From positions 381,473 to 445,472 of the forward strand of contig JAYKAV010003103.1 of assembly GCA_035582835.1 (NCBI GenBank): a stretch of DNA of 64,000 nt, written 5' to 3'. This DNA is from Phoebastria nigripes (lineage: Eukaryota; Chordata; Aves; Procellariiformes; Diomedeidae). The position numbers and the translations under genes are program-made. A model generated the notes under the pieces. The model was not told the DNA's origin, did no database searches, and saw nothing but the letters and a program-made list of their open reading frames with translations. Shown piece after piece: positions 25,278-38,184 of this stretch. Each line of letters starts with the position of its first letter. Within the stretch, counting starts at the first letter, position 1.

Positions 25278-27070
25278 CACTACAGATTATATTTTTTTTA
25301 TAATAAGAGACTGAATAGATGCTTGAAACGAGAACATTATCTATATATATTTCCTCATCCTACGTATCCCTAAAAAAAAACCCAACAAACCTCTGTTGCT
25401 TTTTCTCTCTCATTTTGAAAAAAATATTCTCTTTCATATTCTGCTCTGATCTGCACTTTTCCCTCTGACTCTTAAACCACCACATCACCACCTGTGGTTA
25501 AATCCATAGTAATGACTACTATGCCCAGCAAAATATTTTTTCTCTTTTGAGCACTTTTAATTGTGCCAAAATAATCTTTAAGATTGCATTGAAACACTTA
25601 AAAAAGATTTTTGCTTGGATCAGAAAATCTTCGCTAAACATATTAAAATAGGAAAAATAAATCCATTGATAAATTCAATCTGCTAGAGATCTGTCACCTT
25701 TACTAAGTTTGTGAAAAGTGAAAATTAAGGATTGCTGGAAAGCCTACTACCTTAGAATTTCTGGATTTNCATTGCTTAATGAGTGAGGTATGGTATGGAG
25801 GTAGCTTCAAATACTAATAAAAATATTTGAATGAAAAATAAAATGTATTACAAAATCTAAGCGAGTATTAATGATACTGCATTAAATCAAATGCAAATTA
25901 ATACATGTATAAAATAAAACAAGTACACAAATCAATAGGTTGCACTTAATATTAAATTTGACATAAATAAGAAATTTAGATAAGAAAAATAATCAAATCC
26001 TTATACATACTGAGTAGGATTCTAAACATACTAGTTAATTTTGTTGATGGATCCTAACTAAAAAATTAAACCATAGTTCATGAACAATTTATGATTTTAA
26101 GCTTGACGAGAGCTTAATACTGAAATATCTGAAGTTTAAACAATAACTTTAAAAGCAATTATAACACTATATTCCAACAGTTATCCTTTTACCTGGTAAC
26201 CAAGCCTTTTCTTACTTTCCCTCTCACCCCAGACCTTTCATTCCCCAAAGGATACTGTAACACAGAGGTGAATAAAATGTTCCTGTGAAACTAAAGTTTG
26301 AGAGTTCATGTTTGTTGATGAGTTTCAGGTTTCTCAGAATGTTTAATCATAAAAAGCTGGAATATAACATAAGAAACAAATTTACTGGGTAATGTTAGCT
26401 GAACCTAAATTTCATCTGTAGCCATTAACCAAACAAGTGTATTCCAGAGGCTGGGTAGTTCTTATTATCAAATTGGTTGTTGGTGCCATCAAAGACTAGT
26501 GCCCCATATCCCAAGATGTGAAGTCTTTGATATTCTTATGGTGGATTGACTTAAGTAACAAAACTCTTAGTCCCCGTCTCTGATTTCTAAGGTTTGCAAA
26601 TTTTGCTGACTTTACTTTGCACAACCTCCCTCCCACCTTCTCAATTCCAACCTGCTCCCACCCTGGTATTGAAACAAAATCCAAGGTAGGATTATCTGAG
26701 GACCATAGCATTTGATCCAGCCTGATTTAAGTAAGGTAATACTTCACTTTATATGGATTAGCATATATCTAAAGCTGTATTCAGTTCCTTCAAATTAAAA
26801 ATGTGTTTAAAATAATATTTATAGTTTAGATGTGGAATATAAGCCACACATCAGGACAGTTGTACTGGTACTGAAATTCTGGGTCCTAGCTAAAGCCTAT
26901 CCAGTACCATCACAAGCCTTCTGTGGTTGACCTACGAAGGGTTTCACACATTGATATTGTTTCATACTTAGTCATGACTGTATTTGGCTTCCCTACAAGG
27001 ATTATCCCTTCCATAGACAGGACACAATTTGTGTAAGAAGGGATCAGCAAAACCATGTACACTGGAACTT

Positions 27071-27081
27071 CCCCCCCCCCC
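27071..27081. repeat. Poly-C run
   Basis: Eleven consecutive C residues; isolated homopolymer. Confidence 0.85.
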
Positions 27082-30022
27082 AATTAATTTTCGGGAATGA
27101 AAAGAGATGATGGAAGCTTTTCCTAACTTGTTTTGACTGGTAGCCTGTTTCATTTAATTGGCAATAAAGATGTTGCCACAGATTCTATAAACTAGAAATA
27201 GGTACAGAGATAACCAGTCTCAAACTGTCTTGTTTGCTTTGAGAGAGAAATGGAGTGAAGCATCTATATCACATATTTCTAAAAATATTGACCCCATGCA
27301 ATTTTCAAATTATTTAGAAAATAGGAGAGATCTTCCAAAAATTTATAAATCCTATTTGATTCTCTTCAAATATTCAATGCTTAAAAGCAAAGAAACTCCT
27401 AACTAGTCAAATTGAATAACTTACTTCATGAATGTCCTCTGTTGTAAATGTTTAGAAAATTTACTTAATTGTGAGCATAGCATATTATTCATTGTAATGT
27501 TTTTAACCATGACTTTAATCATCAATATTAAATGAATTGCAATATAACAGATGTTAAAAGGTTGTGAAATACATTGTTCACAGTAATTGCTGAACATGCT
27601 TAAATTGTTTGGGTTTTTTTGTAAAAAGATTCTTCATGTTATGAAAGAGAACATTATAATGATATAATACTCTGTCAATAATAACATTAAAAGAAATTAA
27701 CTACCGACAGTGAATACAAACCATCTATGTCAAACTTATCAAGCATTTTTAATGGCCGTATTTTAAAATAACACATGAAACTAGAAAATTTTACAGCAGT
27801 TCTTGAATCACTTTTTTGGGGGTACAAAATAATTATAGCACCACCATAGGAGGTAGTGAGAAGTTGTTTGACAGTTTTGTGGAGATCTCACTTGTTGGAA
27901 ATCAGTATTCTACCATCACTGAGGATGAGCATAACATATGAACTTTAATAAAGAGATCATAGCCTCTTTGTGAAAAGAAGGAGGCATATTCACTTTGAGC
28001 AGAATTCCATGATGGGGTTTGCATTCATCAAAAACAGTCAGACAACTGGGCTATAGCTGAAATCCTGATGCTTGTGATACAGGACTCATGACATCCTGCA
28101 TGATGGCTCCTCAGCAGGTTAGCCACAGAACGACACTCTTAGGTTTGTGTGTCTGCATTTGCGGCTTTGGCAACCATTCATATTACTGTCAGCTTCCCGA
28201 TGAAACACATTTTCCTCTTTTCAGAGCCCCATTGATCACTGGATATGTATCTGAATCAGAGCAAACATTGTTGATAATAGTAAAAGTGGTTTAAGAAGAA
28301 CAGGAAGAAACTGAATATTCATTTTTCTATCAAGACCAAATTAGAAATCCCTTTCTTCTTTCCCTTCTTCTATTCATTGGTGTGACTGGAAACAAACACA
28401 GTATTTTAGCTGGTGACGTACTTCTGATTTATATAATAACTTTACAAGAATTGATGTATTAGTTTTCACCACCTTCTTGTATGCACCCTGTTTCAGGTAA
28501 GCATTTTGTTTACTTTATGACCTCCACTGCAGAAGTTTTTATTGATCTATCAGTGTTGGTTTTTTTCTCATTTATGTTGCAGTTCATTTAGAACCCAGAT
28601 ATACACAAGTAGGTCACACTATTCNCTCCAACATGCACCACTTTGCCTTCAATGAAAATTATTTCATCCAGAATTATGCTGCCTATTCACCAAAGTCCTT
28701 TTGAAGTTCTTCACAATATCTCTGAGACCTGATTAACCCAAATATGCTTAGCTGTTGTTGCTAATTAAACCACCTCATTCTTCACCTTTGCCAAGTTACT
28801 AGGAAGGGTATTCGACAATGCAAACATCCTACATGATAAGTTTGCACTTACCACTTTTATTTACTTGAAAATAATAATTTATATACACTTAGCTTGCCCT
28901 CTTATGCAAGACAAGGGATGTCTGCTCTGAATATGTTTCAGTGATATCAGAATTTCATTTTTTATTTTCTCTCTGACTTCATAGAGCTGAGAAATATAAT
29001 ATATTGTAGCCTCGGCAGGAATAAACAAAGACATGAACAGGAGGATAGCTGATGCTTGATGAAAAAATATAACCTGAAAGATAAAGTTTTCTTTTGTTTT
29101 CCATTTTTATAAGAAAAATTTAAAAAATGTAGACATGATCATCCTGATAACAGTGAACAGAAGAAACAGAAAACTTTACAGGTGACATGCCTAGAGGAAA
29201 AAAAAATTTGAAAAAAAAAATCATCTGGATAAACAGGGACGATACAAGGGATAGCTGCATTGTAACATCAGGAATGACAATTCCCGTGAATTAGCAAGTT
29301 CGTTGGCTGAAGACCAGCTCTCATAGTTGCCATGGTGGTCTTTATTTCTAAACTACCCTTTATCATATCTAATATTTTTGCATCATCAAAAGTAAAATAA
29401 AAAAAAGAATTACTTTTGCTCAGTAGTAAAAAACATTCATCTTATTTCTCAGCAAGCAAACATCAGTACTGAAAAAGATAATGGATGACAATATTTTGAC
29501 CATTAATATGAGAAGAGAAATGCAGAAATTCTTGGACAATTATTTAGCCTCATAGCTAGATGTGGAATAATCTTTAATAGCAATGGACAAAGTAGAGTAC
29601 TTGGCACAAAATTTATAGACACAAAAAATAACTCTAAGTAAGCCTTAATTTTTTGTCAGTTCTGCTGCATACCATTTATTGCAAAGTCACTCATTGCTTT
29701 TTCTATGCAGTCTTTAGAAATTTCAGCCTAAACATTGCTTTTCTGTAGATGACTTCCTACATCATGAAAAGATAATAAAGTTTTCTTAGCANTACAGTGA
29801 GCATGCAGGATCTTAGCAAGGAGGGTTTTGAAGGAATATTAAATAGCAAAACAATGTTAGAAATGTCCTTTTTATGATACATCAGTAAATGTATCATCTA
29901 AGTATAATATTAATACAGTAAGGATTTTAGGTCTGATGTCATATGATCATTGACTGAAGAGAAATTCTTAGTGAATTCTTTGTGTATTTAACATGACTCA
30001 TGCATATGAGTAGTTCTAAATT

Positions 30023-30043
30023 TTATATATATATATATATATA
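30023..30043. repeat. (TA)n microsatellite
   Basis: About ten TA dinucleotides in a row. Confidence 0.9.
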
Positions 30044-33000
30044 AACAAAAACCTGAATGGCCATAAATTCAAACTTAGTTTCTTGTGGGCTTCCATGTGT
30101 AACTGTAGGGTTAACTAGTTTTTAAAATAAACTAGAAAGATTGTAAGTCACCTTCCAGATTATTTTTGGCTCTTGGCACATCCCTATTCTTCTTTCCATT
30201 ACCTTTTTCTGACAAACTGTAGGTCATATTCAACAATCTTTTGACCTATAACTTGTGGTGGTGTCCATTGGGTGGTAATAAGAATAATTAGGTTTTTGCA
30301 GTGTGAACAGAGAGATGTCCAGTAGAAATGGGGTCAAAATGGACATGAAGATACATGCTCAACTGAAGAGACATAGTCTGTAGAACAAAACTTAAATAAA
30401 ACAGAACAAACAAATGCTCTTCTCAGAGTGTTTGGTTTGGGGGCTTGTTTTTTGTTTAATTGGTTGGTTGGGNTTTTTTTTNTATTCACTTGACTTTGGG
30501 TAATACAAATTCCTTTCTGAGAAGTGTCTAGAACATCATGTTTATAAATGAGGATCACAGTGATTTGGTCAGATGCAGACATCTAAATCGTAGATGCCCA
30601 CATTAGGACAGATGTAGCCCACATTTTTTTTCTTCAGTTTGATTAACTCACTACATCCGACTTCAGACTCTGTGTCTCTTGACCTCATCTTACAAATTTA
30701 TGTGTTCAGCTCTCTTTTCACACTCACCTCTGCTTGAGCATTATCCTTCCACTTTGACCTGATTCAATACCCATTTAAATTCATACAAAGGATTCAGGAT
30801 GATTTTAGCAAGCTTTGGGGCTAGATGGTTGAACATAAAGAGTTTACTTTCTACCAGAGAAAAGAACAGTATTCCTACCTATAATTACTCCTAAACTGAG
30901 CTGATTGGAAAATTCACATCAAAACTTTGTTTTACTTGCACATTCTGGCTTGTCAACCTGCAAAGTTTTCACCTGGAAATTATTTGCTTTGGTGAGATTT
31001 ACTGTATCTGAGATAAACTACCATGGGAATCCATAGATTTCTTATTATTTCTATAGATTTATTGTAAGAATGTTTTGCATTCCTTAGGGCTAGCATGTCA
31101 ATGTTTACAGCGTTTGCAGTACNGGGACAGATCTGCTTAGAGTTTTGCCCTTAAAATGGGTATTTAACATCTTCATGTCACACTGAATTAGGGTAGACCA
31201 TGCAGAGCTCCTGGTACACAGGACATTTCTGACACTCAAATATGATTAGAAGATGTAATTCCTGCTTTATTGAAACTTGCCTCTTGGTCAGCTGTACTCT
31301 GAACTGCCAGGCTTCAGGGTCATAGGTTAGCTGTATCCTATCAGAAAACCCTCCCTGAAATGCAAGAATCCACATGAACTGTACTGTGGCACAGCTACTG
31401 GCTTTTCTAGAAGTATTAGCTATTATTTCTATAAGGTTTAATCCATTTGGGTGTGAGAGTTCAAATATCTAATTTTTAATGCTAAAAGCTGCGGTTAGCT
31501 GGTTAATATCTGACAGTCAGCCCTGCCTAGTTTTAAATTTTCAGTAGGGTTGATGATACATTTATTATGGCCTACCTGGTACAACGCACTAGTACTCTGG
31601 AGTTACGCAATGTGCTAGTTCAGTTGTCTGAAGCTCTGTCAGTTCCACTTTTGAGATTCTTTAGAGTACATCCATTCTACGTTGTACTCAGGGCATGTTA
31701 CTGGCACACTTCTTAATCACTGCAATATGCTCGGCCTATGACTCATCCTTTTCATAACCTGCCAAACCAGTTCTAAACCATTAGAAAAAAAAAAGATTAG
31801 CCAAATCTGCAGTGACTCTATTACCTCCTTTCTCATTGCATTGCAAAAGTATCTTTGTTGCAACAATCTCGTCTGTTGGGTAGAGGTCATGAAAGAATGT
31901 TTTAATACTCAACTTCTAAAAATTTTGTTTCCATCTCTCTTTAGATGAAACTGTAAAATTTTGTGCTTCTGTAAACATTTTCTAACAGAGAAATAATTAC
32001 TATCCATAACACAGTAGTAATATTATAATAACTATTGTGACATAGGGCCCTGTTTTACTGCAAGAAGTTAATGAGCCCTAACCGCTCCTATTATTTTATT
32101 CTGTAAGCAAGGCAGCATAAAGGTATCAAATGAAACAAGACAAGGAATTAGAAAGAAGGAATTCAGAAGTGAGATTCCTGAATTCACACTAAATAGCAAT
32201 GTCTCAGTCCAGTCAGCTGAGATTTGCTGATAATTGCACAAAGGAAGGCAATCATATTAATACTTAAATTAATAAATTGTATATTAGGTAATTCATGTGT
32301 GTTCATAAGGAGAGTGGTCCTGATTTCAGGTCTCCAAGATTTTTAAAAGACTCTCAAATAAAAGTGACCTACTTGAGAATAACACTGTGATAGTCTAAGG
32401 ATACAAATAAAAAAACTGTAAGGACAGATATAATCTTACACTAATATAATTTTTTTACACTTTTCTTCTGTATCAGTTACTCCTAATTCTGACAACCCAA
32501 ATTCAAAGGAGTTTTAATTTCTTTATATTTCTTGAATCTTTAGGACATTAGTCATTACTGTAAGGACAAGTTCATTTCAATATTTTCAAGAAAATGATGT
32601 TGAAACATGGATCCTCAAGCTGGAGAAATCCCAAATGCTGAGATTGCTGGAGGCTGGGATGCAATATCAAGAGAAATATTACTTGTAGACTTCCTGCTGC
32701 TTGTATTCTTTTCCAAAAAATCTTCAACAGGTGCTGGAAGAAAAAAAACTACTAAGTTAAATGGACTTCTTTTCCAACACATTGTATTCTCATTTTGACA
32801 GTTCTTTAGTTTTCATAGGCAAGCTATAACTTCACTGAAGCTATCACTTCAGTGTTATCCATCGTATGCACTAATTTAATATAGATCCTATAATAATAGA
32901 AAATTTTCACTTTGCATGCTGTATTGTGTAATTGAAAATTTGATTTACACTCTATTATTTTTTACATACTATTGACCTATTTACTATTACATAGGTTAAA

Positions 33001-36000
33001 TAAAAGTCTACATGAAAGGAAGAAGCAATGTCAAGTGGCACACTTTCATCTTTCTATTTTACTCAGACAAAATGTTTGAGCTTATCTAAATGTTTGTACT
33101 GTTATAAATGTATAGTTTTTTAGCACTCCTGTCCTGAGGAATTTTGTGATTTTTTTTGCCTTTTTTTTCTAATTCTAACCAGATTTATTATCAATAAATC
33201 AGCTAGTATGGAGGATTGTATTAGGCAACAAACTGTAAACATCAGTGGAAATGACTTCTTTATTCCTTCTTTCCACTTACCATCATATTCTGAAGGCAGT
33301 AGCAGAAATATCTTGGGCAGTCCAGAAGGAATAGGAAAGTGTACTTTGATAGTAATATAACATTTCAAAATGTGTATGCTGCTCTTTTCAATTTGACTAC
33401 ATTTGAATTAATTTGTAGACTATCTCCCCAATGACTACCTTAGCCTTCACTCTGACTTTCCATGAAAACTCATTTTTACAGTGATATTTTTATCTTCAAT
33501 ATTGTATTTGGTTCACTTCTCTTTCAATTTAATTCAGCTGGTAGTGAAGAGACACTATAGATGTCAATGCAAATGANAATCTGTTTCTTTTTTTTTTTTT
33601 TATCCTGCTACCCTATGAACAGAAGAACTTGATTCTGTTTCCTTAAGTGCAATTCAGTTGCCTTAGGGTGTCTGAAATGGCATCTGACACCTATTCGATT
33701 AGGTAACTGAATTTTTCTCCTGACTCTTCACTGACTCACACCTAGACACCCACCTTGTAAACATCTAAAGACATGCTTATATGTATATGCAGAGACAAAA
33801 AAAAANCCCACAAATCCCCTTAGTTTAACTCAGTGAAAAAATCAATCAACCAAGAGATACAACTCTCTAAAATATTTCCTTACTGATTCACTGAACAGTT
33901 TATTTTCTCCTGAATCTTTGTAAAAAAACATATAGTGTATGGAGCATTTTAAGTGTATAAAATGTTTTTAAAAAAACAAAAAACGAAACAACAAATTCTG
34001 TCACCCTTTTCCACAATGGTTGAATTTACGCTGTGGGTGGGATCTCTGCATAAGGTGCCATGAGAGCTGGATTCCAAGGGGAGTGTTCTGGGCATGTCCT
34101 GCCCTCAGAGGAAGTGTGGTTCCTGGAGTTCCCCTCACTTCTCATCCTTTGGTCATCTTCCGCAGAGTATCAAAGTGCACTACCACTCCCTCTCTGCTCA
34201 TACATTTTGGTTGCTTTTGGAAAGGTAGGTGGTGATTAGAAATGGTGTCAGTTGAAGTCTTCACCTCTCATGGAACCAGGATATGGTCTCAAGGAAAAAA
34301 GAACATGGATTATACCACAGATCAGTCCTGTCCCATAGTACAGAATCAGACAATAAGTAGTGTTTTGAACATATACCCTATTCTTAAAAATGTACAAAGA
34401 ACAAGGACTTTTTTGATATGAGTCACAGAATGAGTGCTACTGCTTGACCAAATTTAAGCAAATTTAATGGATTCTTAAAAAGTGAGATTAAATATAAAGC
34501 AACATCAAAACTGAAGCAATAAATTTAAGTCTTAAACGAATCTAAAACAATTATCATCAGTTTTACCTATCTCCTTATGGGTGAGCATCAGAGATCCATA
34601 TGATTCTCACTCCTTAAAATCAAAATGGTATGCAATTACAGACATGCCAAATAATTGTGTGGCAGCAAACACAGAATCAAATATGGAGATTCTCCAAAGT
34701 CCTGGCATTTGCTAGAAGGCCAATGGTTATAAAATAGAACATCTGATACATTCATTTTACAAACATTCCATGTATAAATAGGATAATGATAAATCAGACA
34801 AAGAAAATAAGAAAAACCTGCCTTTACAGNAGTTCTCTTCCCTTTCCATCTCTCTTTGGGTCCTCATGTTCCTTCTCTGTTACTTTCCACCTTTATTTAA
34901 AATTTTCCTTCTGTCATAGAACACTACCATCCTACAGGGAATCACACTGGAGAGGAGCAAACATACCACATGTCTATTTCCTAGCTTCATATCTTTAACT
35001 TCCTATGCTATACCTGATTAAGATAAAAGAGTGAAAGACAGACAGACAATTTTAAAAAAGAAAAGAATAAAACTGGAGAAAGCTGAGAGAAAAGAACTGG
35101 GGCTTAAATGGGAACTACAGGGAAAAAATACAGAAAGAAATTTCAGGAAACAGAAAAAAAGAGGAATTAATTCACCAATATATAGACAGATAGAAAATAG
35201 AAAAAATATATGAATCATATTTAAATGAATATAATGTTATCAATATATATCAATGACTAAAAAATTCTGTACTATCAAACTAATTTAGATTGTGCTGACC
35301 ACTCGGTACCAGGTGCAGATGGTACTCTTTATGCTATAGTGGCAGGATAAGGGCTATAAATTGAAACATAAAAATTCAGTCTGCCAAGCATAAGTTATTC
35401 TGGAGTAGGGCAGTTGGAGGATTTTTATACGAAATGAGTCAGGTTGATTTTGCTGGCCACCGCAGAACAAGCGTATTGATTTTCTTGACACCTTTTATCT
35501 CCCCACAAATTACCCACGTCTTTGCAGTTTTCTATTCTTTGGGTCCATGGATTGACTTGTGAGTGGAAACAGGCGATGTGTGATGTTAGTATTAGAGATT
35601 TCACATCTTGGCATTAGAAGAAGATATGCTGTTTGATGTACCTGCAATACGACCCATGTCTGGTGACCCATGTTTCTGCAACTTTAATAGACTTGAATAT
35701 GACTATGTATCCCAGATGAGAAGCAGACTGGATTGACTCATGCAGAACTCTATGCCCTTTTCTTTAGGCTGCTTCTGACACTCCCTCTAGCTCATATAGA
35801 TCTAGTTTATGTACTGTACAAAAAAGCATGTTGCATAATGTGGCTAGCACNCATGTTATATGCATAGGTAACATACTGAGTTAAGAATAGGATACCAATG
35901 TAAGCAGACATACCTGGATTTACCAGGGGAACTCAGGGTGCCTACAACCACACACCTTCCATCCCCTGCTCACAGGACTAGCAAGTCCACTGTAAATGCC

Positions 36001-36654
36001 ACAGCTTCTTTCCAGCTCCTTAACTGCACAAATCAAATTCGGGAGCAGTGGTAAGAAAAAGAAGAGGCTGTGCTGCCACGTAGCAGCTGAAGAACATGCA
36101 TCTCCCCAGCTGAAATCCTGTTCCATTCCTTGCCCTGTTACACATTCTCACACCGGAGTTGTGCCAACTGCACTTTAATGCAGATAACTTGACCTCAAAA
36201 GAAAGACAAGTAAACTAGATAAAGTCAATTACCACAAGGAGTACAGGGTGTTGAAAGCGAAGAGCAATTCCTCTTTAGAGACCAAAGTTGCTAAACTCTT
36301 CAGTGAAAAAACAATGAAAAGATGTTGCAGAGGTGATTCTGAATGTGTCTGGGCAAACGGTTGCCTAAGGAAAGCTATGTTAAATACTCAGCAAATGAAA
36401 AAGGGATGGAGAAGATCAACAGCAAAGAAAGCCATGTCAGTTCTGCCTGCCTGGTTACTGTTTTCATTAATATTAGTGTATCTTTTTTTGTTGCTTTTTG
36501 GTTTTGGTTTTTTTTTCCCTTGGATTAGTATTTCCTTTCTTAGTGCTCCTGTTCCTTGTGGGGATATTAGGTGAAAGTACACATATTGTACACATTGCAG
36601 AGCAATGACTTAAGGTTGAGGAAAGGAGAATAGGAATGAGTCATGAAATAAAAA

Positions 36655-36760
36655 TAAAGGGAGAGTAAAGTTGATAATATGAAAAGAAGAGAAGAACAGA
36701 AAATGGGAAAAGAAAAAAAAAAAAGAGGGGGAAAGAAGAGGACGAGGAGAAGGGAAACCA
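36655..36760. repeat. Purine-rich strand segment
   Basis: Almost all A and G on the plus strand, with AAAAGAAAAA, GAGGGGGAAAGAAGAGG and GAGGAGAAGGG-like runs, followed by an ACCAACCA repeat. The strand bias is opposite to the pyrimidine tract 400 bp downstream. Confidence 0.7.
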
Positions 36761-37165
36761 ACCAACCAAAACAAAACTGTAAAGAGCTTGTTTTATTCCT
36801 GTGAGCTGAGGGAGAAGAGAGGTGCTGACATAATGATCATTATAACTGTCAGTGTTTGTGGATCAAGAATAATACCACTATTCCAGAATCCAATCAGTTT
36901 CAAATTTTTAATTAATGGCCTTTGTTGTATATGTCTGTTCAAGAAAATTCTTGGCCTCTCAAAACTGGATCTAGGGAATGAAATTATTTCTTATTCAGCA
37001 CTGACTTCTCAACCCTTCTACAATATCTAGAAAGTACTTTGTAAATATTACTAGGCTGAAAGGTAAAAAAGGAATCATGAGCTCCTTTTCAGAAGTTTTT
37101 GTATAATAAAGCACTTAAGCATGCCAAAATATAACCCCAAATGTCCTAGAAGAGAAAATAAAAGG

Positions 37166-37339
37166 CTTCTTCCTTCCCTCCTTCCTTCCTTCCTTCCTTC
37201 CTTCNTTCCCTCCTTCCCTCCTTCCTTCCTTCCTTCCTTTACTCTCTTCCCATTTTCCCCCTTCTCCCCTTCTCCCCTTCCCCACTTCCTTCTTCTTCTC
37301 TTCCTTCCTCCCTTCCATCCCTTCCTTCCTTCTTTCCTT
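37166..37339. repeat. (TTCC)n / homopyrimidine tract, 174 bp
   Basis: A tandem TTCC/CTCC array (about 37166-37240) continues into a longer C/T-only region with CCCCTTCTCC-type repeats and ends in TTCCTTCCTTCTTTCC. It is almost entirely pyrimidine on the plus strand, so triplex (H-DNA) formation is possible. Open frames read here on the minus strand (rich in Lys, Glu, Gly and Arg) come from the repeat and are not genes. One ambiguous base lies inside the array. Confidence 0.93.
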
Positions 37340-37698
37340 GTAGTAAATAGTAAAACTATTTCAAAAACCATGCTTCTTTAGAAGAACATAAATCAATGTG
37401 ATCCCATAAATCAATGATCTTCTGTGTAAACAGGCACACACATAAATGTATATGCAAGGACATATTCTCTATCATGAAGCATTTGAATTCAAAGTAAGAC
37501 AAAGAAGATCATCGAAAAAATAGAGCGAGAGCGCAGTAGCAGCAAGTCAAATCAGAATATATGAGGGAAAGAAAAGATGAGTGAATACAACAGTAATTTT
37601 CCATAAGGAATTAATTTTCTTTATTGTTACTTTTTTTCCTCCAAGGAAACACTTTTTCAAATTTAGACTTAAACTTATAGCTGAAAGAATTAAAACTA

Positions 37699-37719
37699 TT
37701 CCTTCCTTCCTTCCTTCCT
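37699..37719. repeat. Short (TTCC)5 array
   Basis: A five-unit TTCC array abuts the 5' end of the CR1 tail at 37720. It is the same motif as the large tract 360 bp upstream. Confidence 0.85.
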
Positions 37720-37940
37720 ATATTGGACACTAGGAAAAATTTCTTTACTGAAAGAGTGGTTAAACATTGGAACAGGCTGCCCAGGGAAGTGGTGGACTCA
37801 CCATCCCTGGAAGTATTTAAAAGACGTGTAGATGAGGCACTTAGGGACATGGTTTAGTGGGGCTTGGTGGTGTTGGGTTGACGGTTGGACTTGATGATCT
37901 TAGAGGTCTTTTCCAACCTTAATGATTCTATGATTCTATA
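37720..37940 (+). mobile_element. CR1 3' fragment (plus strand)
   Basis: About 220 bp of the CR1 3' end. The region encoding the very C-terminus of ORF2 (GGAACAGGCTGCCCAGGGAA, then CACCATCCCTGGAAG) is followed by the 3' UTR with GGTTGGACTTGATGATCTTAG, and ends in the octamer tail ATGATTCTATGATTCTAT. It is 5'-truncated directly after a TTCC array. Its 3' UTR differs from those of the neighbouring CR1 copies, so it belongs to a different subfamily. Confidence 0.93.
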
Positions 37941-38184
37941 TAAGCAACATCCTATAGCCGGAAAGGATCTGAAGATGTCATTAGGAACCCAGCTTACATC
38001 AAATCAGTCCAAGTACTATAGATGGAAAAGATTCTTTAAGAACATTTTAAAACAGGTAGCAAACATAAGAATATGANACAATATACAAAACTGTACATGT
38101 CTACAGAGTGGGTCTGTTGGACAGAAAGAATCAGCAGGATGTAGACATGGTCCAGGTATGAAAATTTAGAGAGAAGGCTGAATT
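37941..38184. other. Unique spacer between two CR1 copies
   Basis: Some 240 bp of single-copy AT-rich DNA separates two CR1 insertions in the same orientation. Nothing recognised. Confidence 0.6.

Larger units (their letters stand above)
25278..37165. other. Long unique AT-rich stretch, no gene seen
   Basis: About 11.9 kb with no gene or interspersed repeat that I recognise. An octamer site ATGCAAAT occurs at 25891-25898, in a TAAT-rich stretch (25800-26170). A relatively GC-richer patch lies at 34020-34215. A purine-rich strand runs from 36655 to 36760. Open frames are at most 108 codons and unconvincing. Simple repeats are listed separately. Confidence 0.6.

Noticed and set aside
37075..37371. 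Lys/Glu/Gly/Arg-rich and Pro/Ser/Leu/Phe-rich open frames
   Set aside because: They are translations of the TTCC homopyrimidine tract, with repetitive composition and no stop-generating words. Not genes.
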